From the NCBI GenBank assembly GCA_021732995.1, contig JAKFWA010000006.1, positions 1 through 64,000 of the forward strand: a stretch of 64,000 bases of DNA, written 5' to 3'. Under the pieces are notes generated by a model that had not been told where the DNA came from, made no database searches, and saw only the letters and a list, made by a program, of their open reading frames with translations. Made by a program: the position numbers and the translations under genes. The DNA is from Planctomycetaceae bacterium. GTDB lineage: Bacteria > Planctomycetota > Planctomycetia > Planctomycetales > Planctomycetaceae. Shown one piece after another: positions 17,308-26,747 of this stretch (position 1 is the first letter of the stretch; each line of letters opens with the position of its first letter).

Positions 17308-19572
17308 ATGACGACTTCAGACGCCGACTTGCGATCAAACCGAACGCTGGCGGTCCTGTATGCCGCTGCTGCTTTTGTGAGTGCCACGCTCGTCTTCTCG
17401 GCTCAACCCATGCTGGCACGGATGCTGTTGCCGTTGTTTGGTGGTTCACCGGCCGTGTGGAACACATGCATGCTGTTCTTTCAAACAGAACTGCTGTTGG
17501 GATACGGCTACTCGCACCTGCTGACGAGCTACGTTCCCCTGCAGAAGCAGAAGATTATCCATGTGGCGATGCTCGCCACTGCGGGAGTCGTGCTTCCGTT
17601 TCATGTCAGCACAGATTCTTTCACGGCATCATCAGCTCATCCGATCGCCTCGTTGATTTCGCTGCTGGTGCTGGTTGCCGGATTGCCCTTCTTTGCGGTC
17701 TCGACGAACGCGCCGCTGCTGCAATCGTGGTTCGGTCACTCCCGCCATCCATCCGCCAAAGAACCTTACTTCCTCTACGCCGTCAGCAACGTCGGCAGCA
17801 TGGCCGTGCTGCTTGCGTATCCGACAGTGCTCGAACCGTTGTTAGGACTGTCTCGTCAACGCCTTGTGTGGGCAGGCATCTACGGCTTGCTGGTGATCTT
17901 GATGACCGGCTGCGCGGTCCTGACGTGGCGCGACACTAAAGCTGCGCTGACCACTGCTCCCGATGAGGTTGCAGCCATACGAAAGCTCAACTGGCGCGAC
18001 CGCGCCTGGTGGGTCGTCCTATCCTTCGTACCATCGAGCTGGCTGCTGAGTTCCACAGCTCGCCTGACAACGGACTTTGCACCGATCCCGTTGCTGTGGA
18101 TCGTACCGCTGGCGTTGTACCTGCTGACCTTCATCCTGGTTTTCAGCCGCCGCCAATGGATTTCACACGAAGGCATCATCCGCGCGTTTCCATATGCCGT
18201 CGTGACGTTGGTTGCCACGATGATTGTGGTTGAGGGCTGGTGGCCCGGTGCGTTGATTAACGTCGTTGTGTTCTTCATTGGCACCCTGCTGTGCCACGGC
18301 GAACTCGCGAAGCGCCGACCAGAACCCGCTCAGCTTACGGAATACTTCCTGTGGATGTCGTTCGGCGGAGCCTTGGGCGGCGTCTTCAACAGCATCATCG
18401 CTCCGCTGGCGTTTCCGGTGCTGCTGGAGTTTCCGATCATCGTGGTGGCGGCTTGCTTCTGCCGCCCTGCCCGACCGGCCAAACCCTTCAACAGCACCGA
18501 TGCCATGCTGACGATGATTACGTCCACGGTGATTGCATCCGGACTCGCGGTGCTGCCGAAGTTCCTCGACCCCGAACTGGTGATCGTCGTCTTCGCGGGT
18601 GTAGCGGTGTGCCTTGTATCCACAATGCTCGCTCGCCCGCGCTGGGTGGCCGTCATCGCTGGAGTGACGATTGTCTGGAGCCAATTTCATGTTTGGCCCT
18701 CGATGGAGGTCGTTCATCGAACACGCAGCTTCTTCGGCATTCATGAGATCGACGAAGACGTGCGGATGAACGACCCGCAGACAGGGCGCACGCTGCCCCG
18801 TTTCCGACGGCTGAAGCACGGCACCACGCAGCACGGCTTCCAAAGCATCGACGCTGGCCTGAGCTGTGAGCCGCTGGCCTATTATCACCGGCAAGGTCCT
18901 TTGGGTGACGTCTTCCAGATCGCAAGGTCAGATGAGCCACAGCGGATTGGCGTCATCGGATTGGGGACTGGTGCGATGGCCTGTTACACGCAGTCGCAAC
19001 GTGAGTTCGTCTTCTTTGAAATTGATCCAGTCGTCGCACAAATCGCCGAGACGCCCAAGTTCTTTTCGTATCTCAGCGACTGCAGCCAGAAGCGTTACCA
19101 GATCGTTCTGGGAGATGGGCGGCTGATGATCGCCAAAGAATCGGATCGCAGCTTCGACATGATCGTGCTGGACGCCTTCAGCTCAGACGCCATCCCCGTG
19201 CACCTGCTGACTCTGGAAGCACTGGAGATCTATGCCGGCAAACTGAAGGATGGCGGGCTGCTGGTCTTCCATGTGTCGAATCGGTTTCTGGATCTCACCG
19301 AGGTGCTGGCGGATTCCACATCGGCGACTGGCTGGTCGTGCCTAGTCTGCAAGGACTGGCCGCGCAGCGATGCCGAGCAGGATGCCTGGCTGGCGATCGG
19401 TAAAGCCGATTCCACCTATGTCGTCCTAGCCAAGGAGGCGTCATCCTTGGATGAATTCAAGAAACAACCGCGCTGGCGGCATCAAGCGCCGCGAGCACAG
19501 CCGCAACCTTGGACGGACGATTACTCGAATCTCGCCAGCATTATTCGGAGAGACAACCCTCACGGCCGGTGA
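17308..19572 (+). CDS. Membrane-fused spermidine-synthase-like protein
   Basis: A 754-aa protein. Residues about 10-470 contain many hydrophobic helices (roughly a dozen), starting LAVLYAAAAFVSATLVFSAQPMLARMLLPLFGGSPAVWNTC, typical of the transmembrane half of these fusions. The cytoplasmic C-terminal half (about 520-720) is a Rossmann methyltransferase/aminopropyltransferase fold with glycine motif GVIGLGTGAM at about 550, acidic EID, GDGR and LDAFSSDAIP at about 617-626. It lacks an obvious complete polyamine-synthase active site, so spermidine synthesis is not assured. It ends 21 bp from the convergent PPC gene. Fold is clear, reaction unknown. Confidence 0.85.
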   Translation: MTTSDADLRSNRTLAVLYAAAAFVSATLVFSAQPMLARMLLPLFGGSPAVWNTCMLFFQTELLLGYGYSHLLTSYVPLQKQKIIHVAMLATAGVVLPFHVSTDSFTASSAHPIASLISLLVLVAGLPFFAVSTNAPLLQSWFGHSRHPSAKEPYFLYAVSNVGSMAVLLAYPTVLEPLLGLSRQRLVWAGIYGLLVILMTGCAVLTWRDTKAALTTAPDEVAAIRKLNWRDRAWWVVLSFVPSSWLLSSTARLTTDFAPIPLLWIVPLALYLLTFILVFSRRQWISHEGIIRAFPYAVVTLVATMIVVEGWWPGALINVVVFFIGTLLCHGELAKRRPEPAQLTEYFLWMSFGGALGGVFNSIIAPLAFPVLLEFPIIVVAACFCRPARPAKPFNSTDAMLTMITSTVIASGLAVLPKFLDPELVIVVFAGVAVCLVSTMLARPRWVAVIAGVTIVWSQFHVWPSMEVVHRTRSFFGIHEIDEDVRMNDPQTGRTLPRFRRLKHGTTQHGFQSIDAGLSCEPLAYYHRQGPLGDVFQIARSDEPQRIGVIGLGTGAMACYTQSQREFVFFEIDPVVAQIAETPKFFSYLSDCSQKRYQIVLGDGRLMIAKESDRSFDMIVLDAFSSDAIPVHLLTLEALEIYAGKLKDGGLLVFHVSNRFLDLTEVLADSTSATGWSCLVCKDWPRSDAEQDAWLAIGKADSTYVVLAKEASSLDEFKKQPRWRHQAPRAQPQPWTDDYSNLASIIRRDNPHGR

Positions 19573-19593
19573 GGCATCGTGTCCGCGATTCGT

Positions 19594-21675
19594 TCACGGC
19601 TTAACGACCGTGATCCACAGTGGATCTGCGGCGAAGTTGGTCTTCATCACGAAGTTCAGCGAGACGTTCGCGGTCACCGGCACCAGTTGTTTCTCGGTCG
19701 GGGCGGCATTGGCATCGGCCGTCAGAATGATGTGCCCCTTCACGTTCTTACCCGTAATCAGCTTTGATGATTTCCCTTCATCAAACTTTACTCCAGGCGG
19801 CAGCGTGTTCGCGAACACGGCCAGATGCTGGAACATTACGTCGAGCGTTACGTTCGCACTGAAGTCGGGAGCACGCTCAAGTTCCACTTCGATCTTCTTA
19901 GTTTCGCCGGGCTTCAGCGTGATGTCGTACTCGCTGAGCTTCACCACGCGGATGTCGGTCGGAGCACCAATCGACAGCGTATGCATTTCGACGGGCCAGT
20001 GGCCTCGTCCACCACCGGGCTGGTAGGTCTCCTGATAAACTGCCGCCACTGCTGAAAGTTCTACCGGCGGATTGTCACCTTCCTTCACGGATGACGTGCC
20101 TCGAATGGTGACGTTGTGAATCGAAATGGGTGCATCTGGAGCAGCCTTGAAGATGATACAACCGTCTTCGGCTTTGTCGGGCAGAATGCGGCCACAGGTC
20201 GCGGCAATGGTTGGCGGCAAACCATCCACATGCAGTTGCACCTCGCCCGTGAAGCCGGCTTTGCGCTCGATCTTCACGAACAACACACCGTTGCCGCCGG
20301 GGCCAAGCAACGTCTTGTCGGTATCCGCATAGAGTCGGAAATGCGGCTCGGACTTGGTGGCTTCAATGAAGTACACACTGCTGTCACCGCCACGCAGGTG
20401 CATGTCTCGAATCTCGATGACGTAAGTTCCGTCGGCCGGGGCGGCCCAATTGTCGACGCGCGAATCCTGCGAGCCCCGCTTGCCGTCGCGCAGGTCATCG
20501 TTCTCCGCCAGTTGCACGCCCTTGTCGTTAAGAATCCGCAGATACGGGTCCATCGCGGCCTGGTAACGACGAGCACGGACTTCGAAGTTGAACTTGTCAC
20601 CCTTCTTGGCTTCGAACTTGAAGCAGTCAACGTCGTTCTCGGCGTTGATGCGGCCATTGATACCGGCCGGCAAAGTCACCGCCTGAGCTTTATCGAACGT
20701 GGTATTGTCGCCGTCGGCCTCTTGGCTCACTGGTAACGTGGTCGCAAATACCGCCACGGGATTGGATTGATCACTACCCAGTGGCAACCGAGCCCACGTC
20801 GGCCCGGCGGGAGTATCTGCTCCCAACTTGAAAGGCACAGTCTTCTGCTCGGGCAGTTGAGTTCCAATCAACGTCAACGAAGCGTCTTGTCCAATCGGAA
20901 TGCCCAGCGGATACACGTTGGTGATGAAGGGGCGCGGTGAGATCTCAACGGCGTATTCCCAATACTGGTTGCCCTCGTAGCGGACGTCGCGTAGTTCCAG
21001 GAAGTAGTCGCCCGCCTGGACAAACTTGTGAGACAGGAACGGGTCGCCGAAGAAGTAGTTATCCGACGAAGCGATCGTTGAACCGTTCGAGTTACGAATC
21101 GTCATCAGCGGATCAGCGTGGTTCTGCAGATCGTGAATGCGGTCCTGCAAACGACTGCAACGCACGTGAAAGTGCAGCTCGGTTCCGGCCTCGACCTTGA
21201 ACTTGTAGAAGTCTACGTCTTCGGCTTTCTCGATCAGGCCACACACTGTCGCGGGCAGAGCGATCTCCTGGGCTTGAGCCAATTCATCGTTCTTGGCCGC
21301 TTCGGTGATAACCGGATCTCGCGCGATGACTAACTGACCAACCGTGCTGACGCCCTGCGGAGTCGCAATCTTCACATCGCGAACACCAGGCATGGCGGCA
21401 GCGTCAACAGCGAACTTCACCTTCATCTTGGTGAGTTCCGGCTTCATGCCTTCTTTCTTCTCCGGATGCAGAACCTCACCAGTCACCCCCGTCCCGCTGA
21501 CAAGCACCTGGTACGCACCAAACATGCTGTAGCGTGAGTTGAACTCCACCTCAGCCGCCTGGCCGACTTGAACAGCAACGGGCTTGAGGCTCATCACCAT
21601 CGGATAACCGGTTTGAGCATTCGCAGTCTGGAGGCTCAACGCCAGCAACATCAGGCAGCAGCAGATTCGTTTCAT
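19594..21675 (-). CDS. Exported protein with PPC (pre-peptidase C-terminal) domains
   Basis: A 693-aa secreted protein with a signal peptide (MKRICCCLMLLALSLQTANA). An Ig-like region (about 25-120) starts VMSLKPVAVQVGQAAEVEF. Two PPC-like beta domains follow, recognisable from DVDFYKFKVEAGTELHFHVR and DVDCFKFEAKKGDKFNFEVR with later DGTYVIEIRDMH. The C-terminal third is rich in beta strands (GETKKIEVELERAPDF). No peptidase is fused. It is a paralogue of the proteins at 40778 and 53498. It sits four bases downstream of the Uma2 gene and in line with the DUF1549/1553 gene at 22468-24951, so the three are probably one transcript. Confidence 0.88.
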   Translation of the reverse strand: MKRICCCLMLLALSLQTANAQTGYPMVMSLKPVAVQVGQAAEVEFNSRYSMFGAYQVLVSGTGVTGEVLHPEKKEGMKPELTKMKVKFAVDAAAMPGVRDVKIATPQGVSTVGQLVIARDPVITEAAKNDELAQAQEIALPATVCGLIEKAEDVDFYKFKVEAGTELHFHVRCSRLQDRIHDLQNHADPLMTIRNSNGSTIASSDNYFFGDPFLSHKFVQAGDYFLELRDVRYEGNQYWEYAVEISPRPFITNVYPLGIPIGQDASLTLIGTQLPEQKTVPFKLGADTPAGPTWARLPLGSDQSNPVAVFATTLPVSQEADGDNTTFDKAQAVTLPAGINGRINAENDVDCFKFEAKKGDKFNFEVRARRYQAAMDPYLRILNDKGVQLAENDDLRDGKRGSQDSRVDNWAAPADGTYVIEIRDMHLRGGDSSVYFIEATKSEPHFRLYADTDKTLLGPGGNGVLFVKIERKAGFTGEVQLHVDGLPPTIAATCGRILPDKAEDGCIIFKAAPDAPISIHNVTIRGTSSVKEGDNPPVELSAVAAVYQETYQPGGGRGHWPVEMHTLSIGAPTDIRVVKLSEYDITLKPGETKKIEVELERAPDFSANVTLDVMFQHLAVFANTLPPGVKFDEGKSSKLITGKNVKGHIILTADANAAPTEKQLVPVTANVSLNFVMKTNFAADPLWITVVKP

Positions 21676-21679
21676 GAAA

Positions 21680-22330
21680 CTAATCCAAATCGGTGGAACC
21701 GGTGGTCGGTGTGTTCTGGGTCATTCGATCTGCCTCGCGCAGCAACTTCGCGAGCGGCAGTTCAAACCCAGGCAGCAGCGGAGTGGTGTAAGTGTCGGCT
21801 TCGCTGATGATGATCTCTTCCGCAGAACTCGGTGAGGCAAAGCGGAATAGCGTCATCTGCCGACGGAAACGATCGATGATCCAGTATTCACGAATACCGA
21901 CCGCCTGATATTCAGCCCGTTTGACCACGAAGTCTCGATGACGATCGCGCTTGTCGACAGAGACGAACTCCACGGCAATCGCGGGTAGGTCACGCATCAC
22001 ATCCGGAGCATGTCCCAGGCCAACCCAGATCACTCGATCCGCTCTGCGCCGGTTATGAGTCCCCCGGACCTGGTTCTCATAGATAGTGGCATCCAGGCAG
22101 TTTCCCTGGGGATGCGTCTGTTGATAGGCGTAAAGCAAGTGTCCCAACAAATCGTTCGGAGAGCGCTCACCAATATCAACCGGTGGTGAAACAACGAGGA
22201 CTCCTTCGATCAACTCGTAGGAATAGGTTTCGTCACAGCGAGCCGTATCAAATTCGTCCGGAGTCAGATACGAGCCTGCCAACCCCGGGTGGAGGTAGAG
22301 GCCGTCGGTTGGAGGTGCTGTGGCAATCAT
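21680..22330 (-). CDS. Uma2-family (DUF820) PD-(D/E)XK nuclease-like protein
   Basis: A 216-aa protein from ATG 22330. It shows the Uma2 pattern: YELIEGVLVVSP near the N-terminus, RRADRVIWVG, IAVEFVSVDKR and KRAEYQAVGIREYWIID. These carry the acidic and Lys residues of a restriction-endonuclease-like fold. The frame extends to a TTG at 22411, but the ATG gives the usual family start (LAGSYLTPDEFDTA follows soon). Neither start has a strong ribosome site. Biological role of the family is unknown; many copies occur per planctomycete genome. It is wedged between DUF1549/1553 and PPC genes with only 4 bp to the latter. Confidence 0.85.
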   Translation of the reverse strand: MIATAPPTDGLYLHPGLAGSYLTPDEFDTARCDETYSYELIEGVLVVSPPVDIGERSPNDLLGHLLYAYQQTHPQGNCLDATIYENQVRGTHNRRRADRVIWVGLGHAPDVMRDLPAIAVEFVSVDKRDRHRDFVVKRAEYQAVGIREYWIIDRFRRQMTLFRFASPSSAEEIIISEADTYTTPLLPGFELPLAKLLREADRMTQNTPTTGSTDLD

Positions 22331-22411
22331 GGGTGTCTGAAATAGCTGAGTTAAATCGAAGAAATCAGTCGAACGTCCGCGTCGTCGAGAAACTCGCAAC
22401 TTGAATGCCAA

Positions 22412-22460
22412 GTAGGCCGGACAATCCTGTCCGGCTTTCGGACAAGGTTGTCCGACCTAC
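22412..22460. repeat. Short palindromic intergenic repeat
   Basis: The 49-bp stretch has two 22-base arms (22412-22433 and 22439-22460) that pair at 19 of 22 positions around a five-base loop. It contains GTAGG at one edge and CCTAC at the other and a doubled TCCGG/CCGGAC-like core. It lies between the DUF1549/1553 stop and the Uma2 gene. It is probably a REP-like dispersed repeat that also folds in the transcript. A T-run is absent. Confidence 0.7.
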
Positions 22461-22467
22461 AAACCTA

Positions 22468-24951
22468 CTAATGCACGAACAGGAAATACTTCGAGTTCAT
22501 CAAGGCCCACAGTACATCCTCGTAGCCTTCCTGTGGTGAAGCCGCCTGTGACACGATCTCTTGAGCGGCGGTCAGTTCTTCTGGTCGAGGAGCGCGGCAC
22601 AGGGCCGCCAGATAGAGTTCGTTGATGATGTCGTCTCCGCCGGTCTTGGCGGCAATGAGCTTCGCGATGCGGCCCTTCTTGTCAGAGAGCTTCGAGGCCA
22701 ATGTGTCGCCGTTGAGCGTGTGCAGCGCTTGAGTCAGGTTCTCATCGGGAGCGCGTTCGCATTCGCACACGCTGACTCGGCGCGGCTTCGCGAAGGTGTT
22801 GAGGAAGTAGTTGGGATACTCAGCGTCCGGCAGTTCGATCGCTCGCGTACCCAGCGGCAGATTGTTGTGCTTGGTTCGCGAATCCGTGACTTGATCAATC
22901 GCATCCAGCAACGGCTCAGCACTGATCCGCTTCACGAAATAATGGCTGTAGAACCGCAAATCCGCCTGGTTGTTGACCGTCGGTTGTGAGTCCAGTTGAT
23001 ACAGCCGCGAGACCATGATCGCTCGAATCAACTGCTTCGGATTAAAGCCGCTGTCGACGAAATGCTTCGACAGCGCATCCATCAGAGCGGGATTGGTCGG
23101 CGGATTCGTCGAACGCAGGTCATCGACCGGCTCAACGAGACCACGACCCAGCAGATAACGGACGTAGCGGTTCGCAATGTTGTTGGCGAACAGCTTGTTG
23201 TCCTTGTTGGCCAACCAGTCGGCTAAGCCGATGCGGCGATCCAGTGGATGATCCGCTGGCTGACCATCGAGCGGCGTTGGCGTCATGCGTTTGCCGGTCT
23301 TGGGATGAGAAACCTCGCCGGACGATCGCACGATGACGACTTGCTCGCGACCGAACATGCCGAACTCTTCGCTGTTCTTATTAGCCACGCGCGAGAAGAA
23401 CGCGGCGAACGCGTAGTAGTCTTCCTGGCCGTACTTCTCGAAGGGGTGGTGATGGCACTTGGCACATTCCAAACGCACGCCCAGAAAGATTTGAGCGGTC
23501 GCTTCCGCCAGATCGGACGAGTTGTTGAACACCCGGAAGTAATTGGCCGGGCCGTTCATGTAGATCGAGCCTTTGCCCATGACGAGCTCACGCACAAAGC
23601 CGTCCAGCGGCTTGTTCGTGCGGAACGAATCCTTGAGCCAGTTGTGCATGGCCCACATACCCTGATCGGCATTGCGATTATTGCTGGTGTTCCGCAGCAG
23701 GTCCGCCCACTTCAAAGTCCAGAAGGCGGCATAGTTGTCATTGTGAATGTCGCGAGACGGATCGCCGGTCAGTCCGAGCAGTTCATCAATGATTTGTTCG
23801 CGCTTCTTGGGATCCGTCGAGGCCAGAAACTTCTTGGTCTGATCGACGGTCGGCAGCGTGCCCGTGACGTCCAGGAATGCGCGGCGAATGAAGGTGGCAT
23901 CGTCACAGAGCGGAGAGGGTTCAATACCCAACTCCTTGAACTTCTGCGAAGCGAGTTCATCGACGAAGTTGTTGTTCGTCCAACCGGACAACTGAAAATC
24001 CTGCCGGTAAGGAATGACGAACATGCAGATGGTGGCTTGCCCCTCGAAGCGGGCCATCACTGAAGCCTGTCCGGCGGATGAAGTGGTGACGAAACCATCG
24101 TTGGTGACGGCCAGCATGCCGTCGTCCATCGAGTCGAAGCGGGCCAAGCCGGTGACATCCCTCTTGGAACCATCCGAGTAGGTCGCTTCCACTCGCAGTT
24201 GCTGCTTGAGCCCGATCTGGCCAACGCGTTGCTTCGGAAAGACCTCAACTCCAGTCACCTTCAAAGCGTCTTTGCTCGGAGCCGGCGCGCCAGCTTTAAT
24301 CCAGGCGACGAGCGTCTGATGTTCGACGGACCCAGGAGCTAGTCGCTTGCCACCACCATGAGGTACCTGCATCGTCGGCTTCAACAGGAACAGACTCTGT
24401 TCGGGCGCAACGACGTTCATGCGACGTTGCAGACGATCACGGACGATCGCGTTGCGATCCGCGTCGGGATCAAAGCCAAACACCGAGAGCTTGAAGCCGG
24501 CCTGACCATGTTGCACGGCGTGACACGGCCCCATGTTGCAGCCGGTCTTGCCGAGGATCGGTTCAATGTCGCGCAGGAACTCGGGCTGAGGTTGTTCAAC
24601 CACTCCACTCACGGTCACCGGCAGTTCTTGAGTCGCTCCACCCGCGCTGACTTTGATCGTCGTCTGACCGTTGCCCTTCGCGATCAATCGCCCTTGAGGG
24701 CTGACCGTCACGATTGCCGGATCGCTCGACGCAAAGGTCGCCGAACCGGTGAGGTCGCCCGACCGGTCATGAACCGCGCCGCTCGCGTCTTTCGTCGTCA
24801 CAACGAGCTGTACTTGCTCAAAGTTGCCCGCGAGTTTCGCTTCAGCCGGGTTGATCGCGATGCCGTGCGGCGCAGCGTTTTCCTGAGCTCGCACCGATGA
24901 GGACCAGGCAGCCAGTATCAGCCCTGCGCAGAGAAAAGTGAGGCGAATCAC
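22468..24951 (-). CDS. DUF1549/DUF1553 protein with BIG_2 domain and cytochrome-like motifs
   Basis: An 827-aa exported protein. The chosen start is GTG 24951, with GAGGA nine bases upstream and a clean signal peptide (MIRLTFLCAGLILAAWSSSV). Order: bacterial Ig-like BIG_2 domain (about 30-120), planctomycete cytochrome-like segment with CNMGPCH (a CX4CH motif, about 137-143), a second Ig-like domain, DUF1549 (EPSPLCDDATFIRRAFLDVTG onward) containing a canonical CXXCH in CAKCHHHPFEKYG near 494, and DUF1553 at the C-terminus (FANNIANRYVRYLLGRGLVEP). It likely acts outside the inner membrane; haem binding is predicted, not shown. A frame extending to 25014 exists but looks non-coding. Confidence 0.88.
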   Translation of the reverse strand: MIRLTFLCAGLILAAWSSSVRAQENAAPHGIAINPAEAKLAGNFEQVQLVVTTKDASGAVHDRSGDLTGSATFASSDPAIVTVSPQGRLIAKGNGQTTIKVSAGGATQELPVTVSGVVEQPQPEFLRDIEPILGKTGCNMGPCHAVQHGQAGFKLSVFGFDPDADRNAIVRDRLQRRMNVVAPEQSLFLLKPTMQVPHGGGKRLAPGSVEHQTLVAWIKAGAPAPSKDALKVTGVEVFPKQRVGQIGLKQQLRVEATYSDGSKRDVTGLARFDSMDDGMLAVTNDGFVTTSSAGQASVMARFEGQATICMFVIPYRQDFQLSGWTNNNFVDELASQKFKELGIEPSPLCDDATFIRRAFLDVTGTLPTVDQTKKFLASTDPKKREQIIDELLGLTGDPSRDIHNDNYAAFWTLKWADLLRNTSNNRNADQGMWAMHNWLKDSFRTNKPLDGFVRELVMGKGSIYMNGPANYFRVFNNSSDLAEATAQIFLGVRLECAKCHHHPFEKYGQEDYYAFAAFFSRVANKNSEEFGMFGREQVVIVRSSGEVSHPKTGKRMTPTPLDGQPADHPLDRRIGLADWLANKDNKLFANNIANRYVRYLLGRGLVEPVDDLRSTNPPTNPALMDALSKHFVDSGFNPKQLIRAIMVSRLYQLDSQPTVNNQADLRFYSHYFVKRISAEPLLDAIDQVTDSRTKHNNLPLGTRAIELPDAEYPNYFLNTFAKPRRVSVCECERAPDENLTQALHTLNGDTLASKLSDKKGRIAKLIAAKTGGDDIINELYLAALCRAPRPEELTAAQEIVSQAASPQEGYEDVLWALMNSKYFLFVH

Positions 24952-25211
24952 TGGAAGTTCCTCGACAGAGAAAGGTGAGGCGGGCGGTTGGAATCGAGCC
25001 AATTGGTTGCTCAACTCGCGATGTGCGGCAACAGCGGGCAGAATATCGAGCGGAAGTGCGGAAAGTATTGCCTACGGACGATGCCAAAGCCAACACCGCG
25101 TCCCGGTTGGCGGTAAGTTCGCTCACAAATGAATGTCGGGAGAATCCGGTTCTGGCCGGATGCGTGCCAAGCGTCTCAGAACATCAGAGAGCGGCGTCAA
25201 GGAATGAGACT

Positions 25212-25787
25212 ATGAGTTCATCAGACAGTTTCGAGGTCGAGCAGAAGTTCGCATTGGGTGACCGCCGCAGCGAAATCGAAGCGCGGCTCCAGCAACTGGG
25301 AGCTCAGCAGCACAGTTCGGAATCGCAGGCCGACCGCTACTTCAACCATCCTCAACGCGACTTCGCTCAGACCGACGAAGCCGTCCGCATTCGCTCCGTC
25401 GGCGACAAAAATTGGCTGACCTACAAAGGCCCGAAGATCGATTCGCGTACCAAGACGCGGCGCGAGATCGAACCAGCTCTCGGAGACGGTGTTCAGACAG
25501 CAGAACAGTTCAGCGAGGTGCTGTGCATTCTGGGGTTCAGCCCCGTGGCGACCGTCAAGAAGCAACGACAGTCCTACCAACTGCAGCGCGGCTCATGGGA
25601 GCTGACAATCGCCCTGGACGATGTCGAACAGCTCGGCGCGTTTCTGGAGATCGAACTCATCGCCACAACGGAACAACTGCCCGCAGCGCAGCAAGCGGTA
25701 CTCGACTTCGCCGCAGAACTCGGGCTGCATGAGGTCGAGCGCCGGTCCTACTTGAGAATGCTGCTACTGAAGATGGCTCAAGGCTAA
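25212..25787 (+). CDS. CYTH domain protein (class IV adenylate cyclase / triphosphatase-like)
   Basis: A 191-aa cytoplasmic protein from ATG 25212. It begins FEVEQKF, the E-x-E-x-K signature of CYTH enzymes that act on triphosphate substrates (adenylate cyclase CyaB, thiamine or inorganic triphosphatases). Further charged strands follow as expected: VRIRSVGDKNWLTYKGP, TRREIEPAL, KKQRQSYQL, LDDVEQLGAFLEIELI. It overlaps the convergent M50 protease gene by 24 bp at the 3' end. The upstream 260 bp contains no recognised gene. The substrate cannot be decided from sequence; a longer frame from 24975 is unlikely. Confidence 0.88.
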   Translation: MSSSDSFEVEQKFALGDRRSEIEARLQQLGAQQHSSESQADRYFNHPQRDFAQTDEAVRIRSVGDKNWLTYKGPKIDSRTKTRREIEPALGDGVQTAEQFSEVLCILGFSPVATVKKQRQSYQLQRGSWELTIALDDVEQLGAFLEIELIATTEQLPAAQQAVLDFAAELGLHEVERRSYLRMLLLKMAQG

Positions 25788-26747
25788 ACTCTCGTTGGAT
25801 GTCCCGACAAACTCTGCTCGCGAAGATGGTGCCTCAGGCTGCGTTGGCTGGATGATCAGGATCGGGCTGGGAGTAAAACCGATCAAGACAAAGGCCAACG
25901 TCAGCCAGCCAAGAATATGACGCCCCAGTCCCAGCGGCACGGAGTCATTCGCCGTAGGCGGGTGTCTCGGTCCCATCGCCAATAAGAGCAGCACCATGGC
26001 GAGGTATCCCATGTCCATCGTGTAGGCCATGAAACCGACTGCAACCGCCAGGATCGACAGGGACACAACGTGAGCCCGCTTTCCAATCAACGTGTAAAGG
26101 ATGTGGCCACCATCAAGCTGACCGATCGGCATCAGGTTCAGCCCCGTGATGAAGATGCCCACCCATCCCGCAAAGAGCAGCGGGTTCAAGAACACTTCCT
26201 GATTCTGAGCCAGAGGCCCATGTTTCAGTTCAATCATCCACCTCAACACCAGCGGGTCGGAGAAGATCAAAGCTCCGCGTTCCGGAGCAATCGTCACCAG
26301 CTTTGATTGCTGGATTCCGAACCATGCAACCGGCAACGCCAGAATCAGTCCTGCGAGTGGTCCCGAAATCGCGATGTCAAACATCGCTTTGCGATCAGCC
26401 ACTCCTGCGGCTTGCGCGATCACAGCACCCATCGTGCCAAACGGTGACCCCGGCATCGGGATGAAGAACGGCGGCGTAGCAGGCACTCGATACCGCACCG
26501 CTTGCAAGAAGTGGCCGAATTCGTGTGACAGCAAGATTGCCATCACGGCAACGGCGTAGACGGGACCGTGCGTAGCCCACGTCGAGGCACACGTCGCCAC
26601 GAACAGCACAAACGCGATCTTCCAATGCCGCTTCAGACGCTGGCGATACGCGGCCACTCGCAGTTGCCGCTCTTCCTGAGCTTTCGCAACTGCCGCCGCT
26701 TCAAAAACCTCAAGGGGTTGCAGGGTCCGCGGTGAAGAATCATCCAT
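25764..26747 (-). CDS. M50 site-2-type intramembrane metalloprotease
   Basis: A 327-aa polytopic protein. HEFGH with His75, Glu76 and His79 lies in a hydrophobic helix, and the third zinc ligand is in LNLMPIGQLDGGHIL (Asp near 209), together defining the S2P/M50 family. About six to seven transmembrane segments are visible. The N-terminal 45 residues are charged and cytoplasmic. ATG 26747 was chosen because upstream sequence looks non-coding, although no strong ribosome site precedes it. Members cleave membrane-bound substrates such as anti-sigma factors; the target here is unknown. Its 3' end overlaps the CYTH gene. Confidence 0.9.
   Translation of the reverse strand: MDDSSPRTLQPLEVFEAAAVAKAQEERQLRVAAYRQRLKRHWKIAFVLFVATCASTWATHGPVYAVAVMAILLSHEFGHFLQAVRYRVPATPPFFIPMPGSPFGTMGAVIAQAAGVADRKAMFDIAISGPLAGLILALPVAWFGIQQSKLVTIAPERGALIFSDPLVLRWMIELKHGPLAQNQEVFLNPLLFAGWVGIFITGLNLMPIGQLDGGHILYTLIGKRAHVVSLSILAVAVGFMAYTMDMGYLAMVLLLLAMGPRHPPTANDSVPLGLGRHILGWLTLAFVLIGFTPSPILIIQPTQPEAPSSRAEFVGTSNESLALSHLQ

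Noticed and set aside
17127-17939. 270-codon frame overlapping the start of the spermidine-synthase-like gene
   Set aside because: It covers the membrane-helix coding region in another frame and has no recognised domain.
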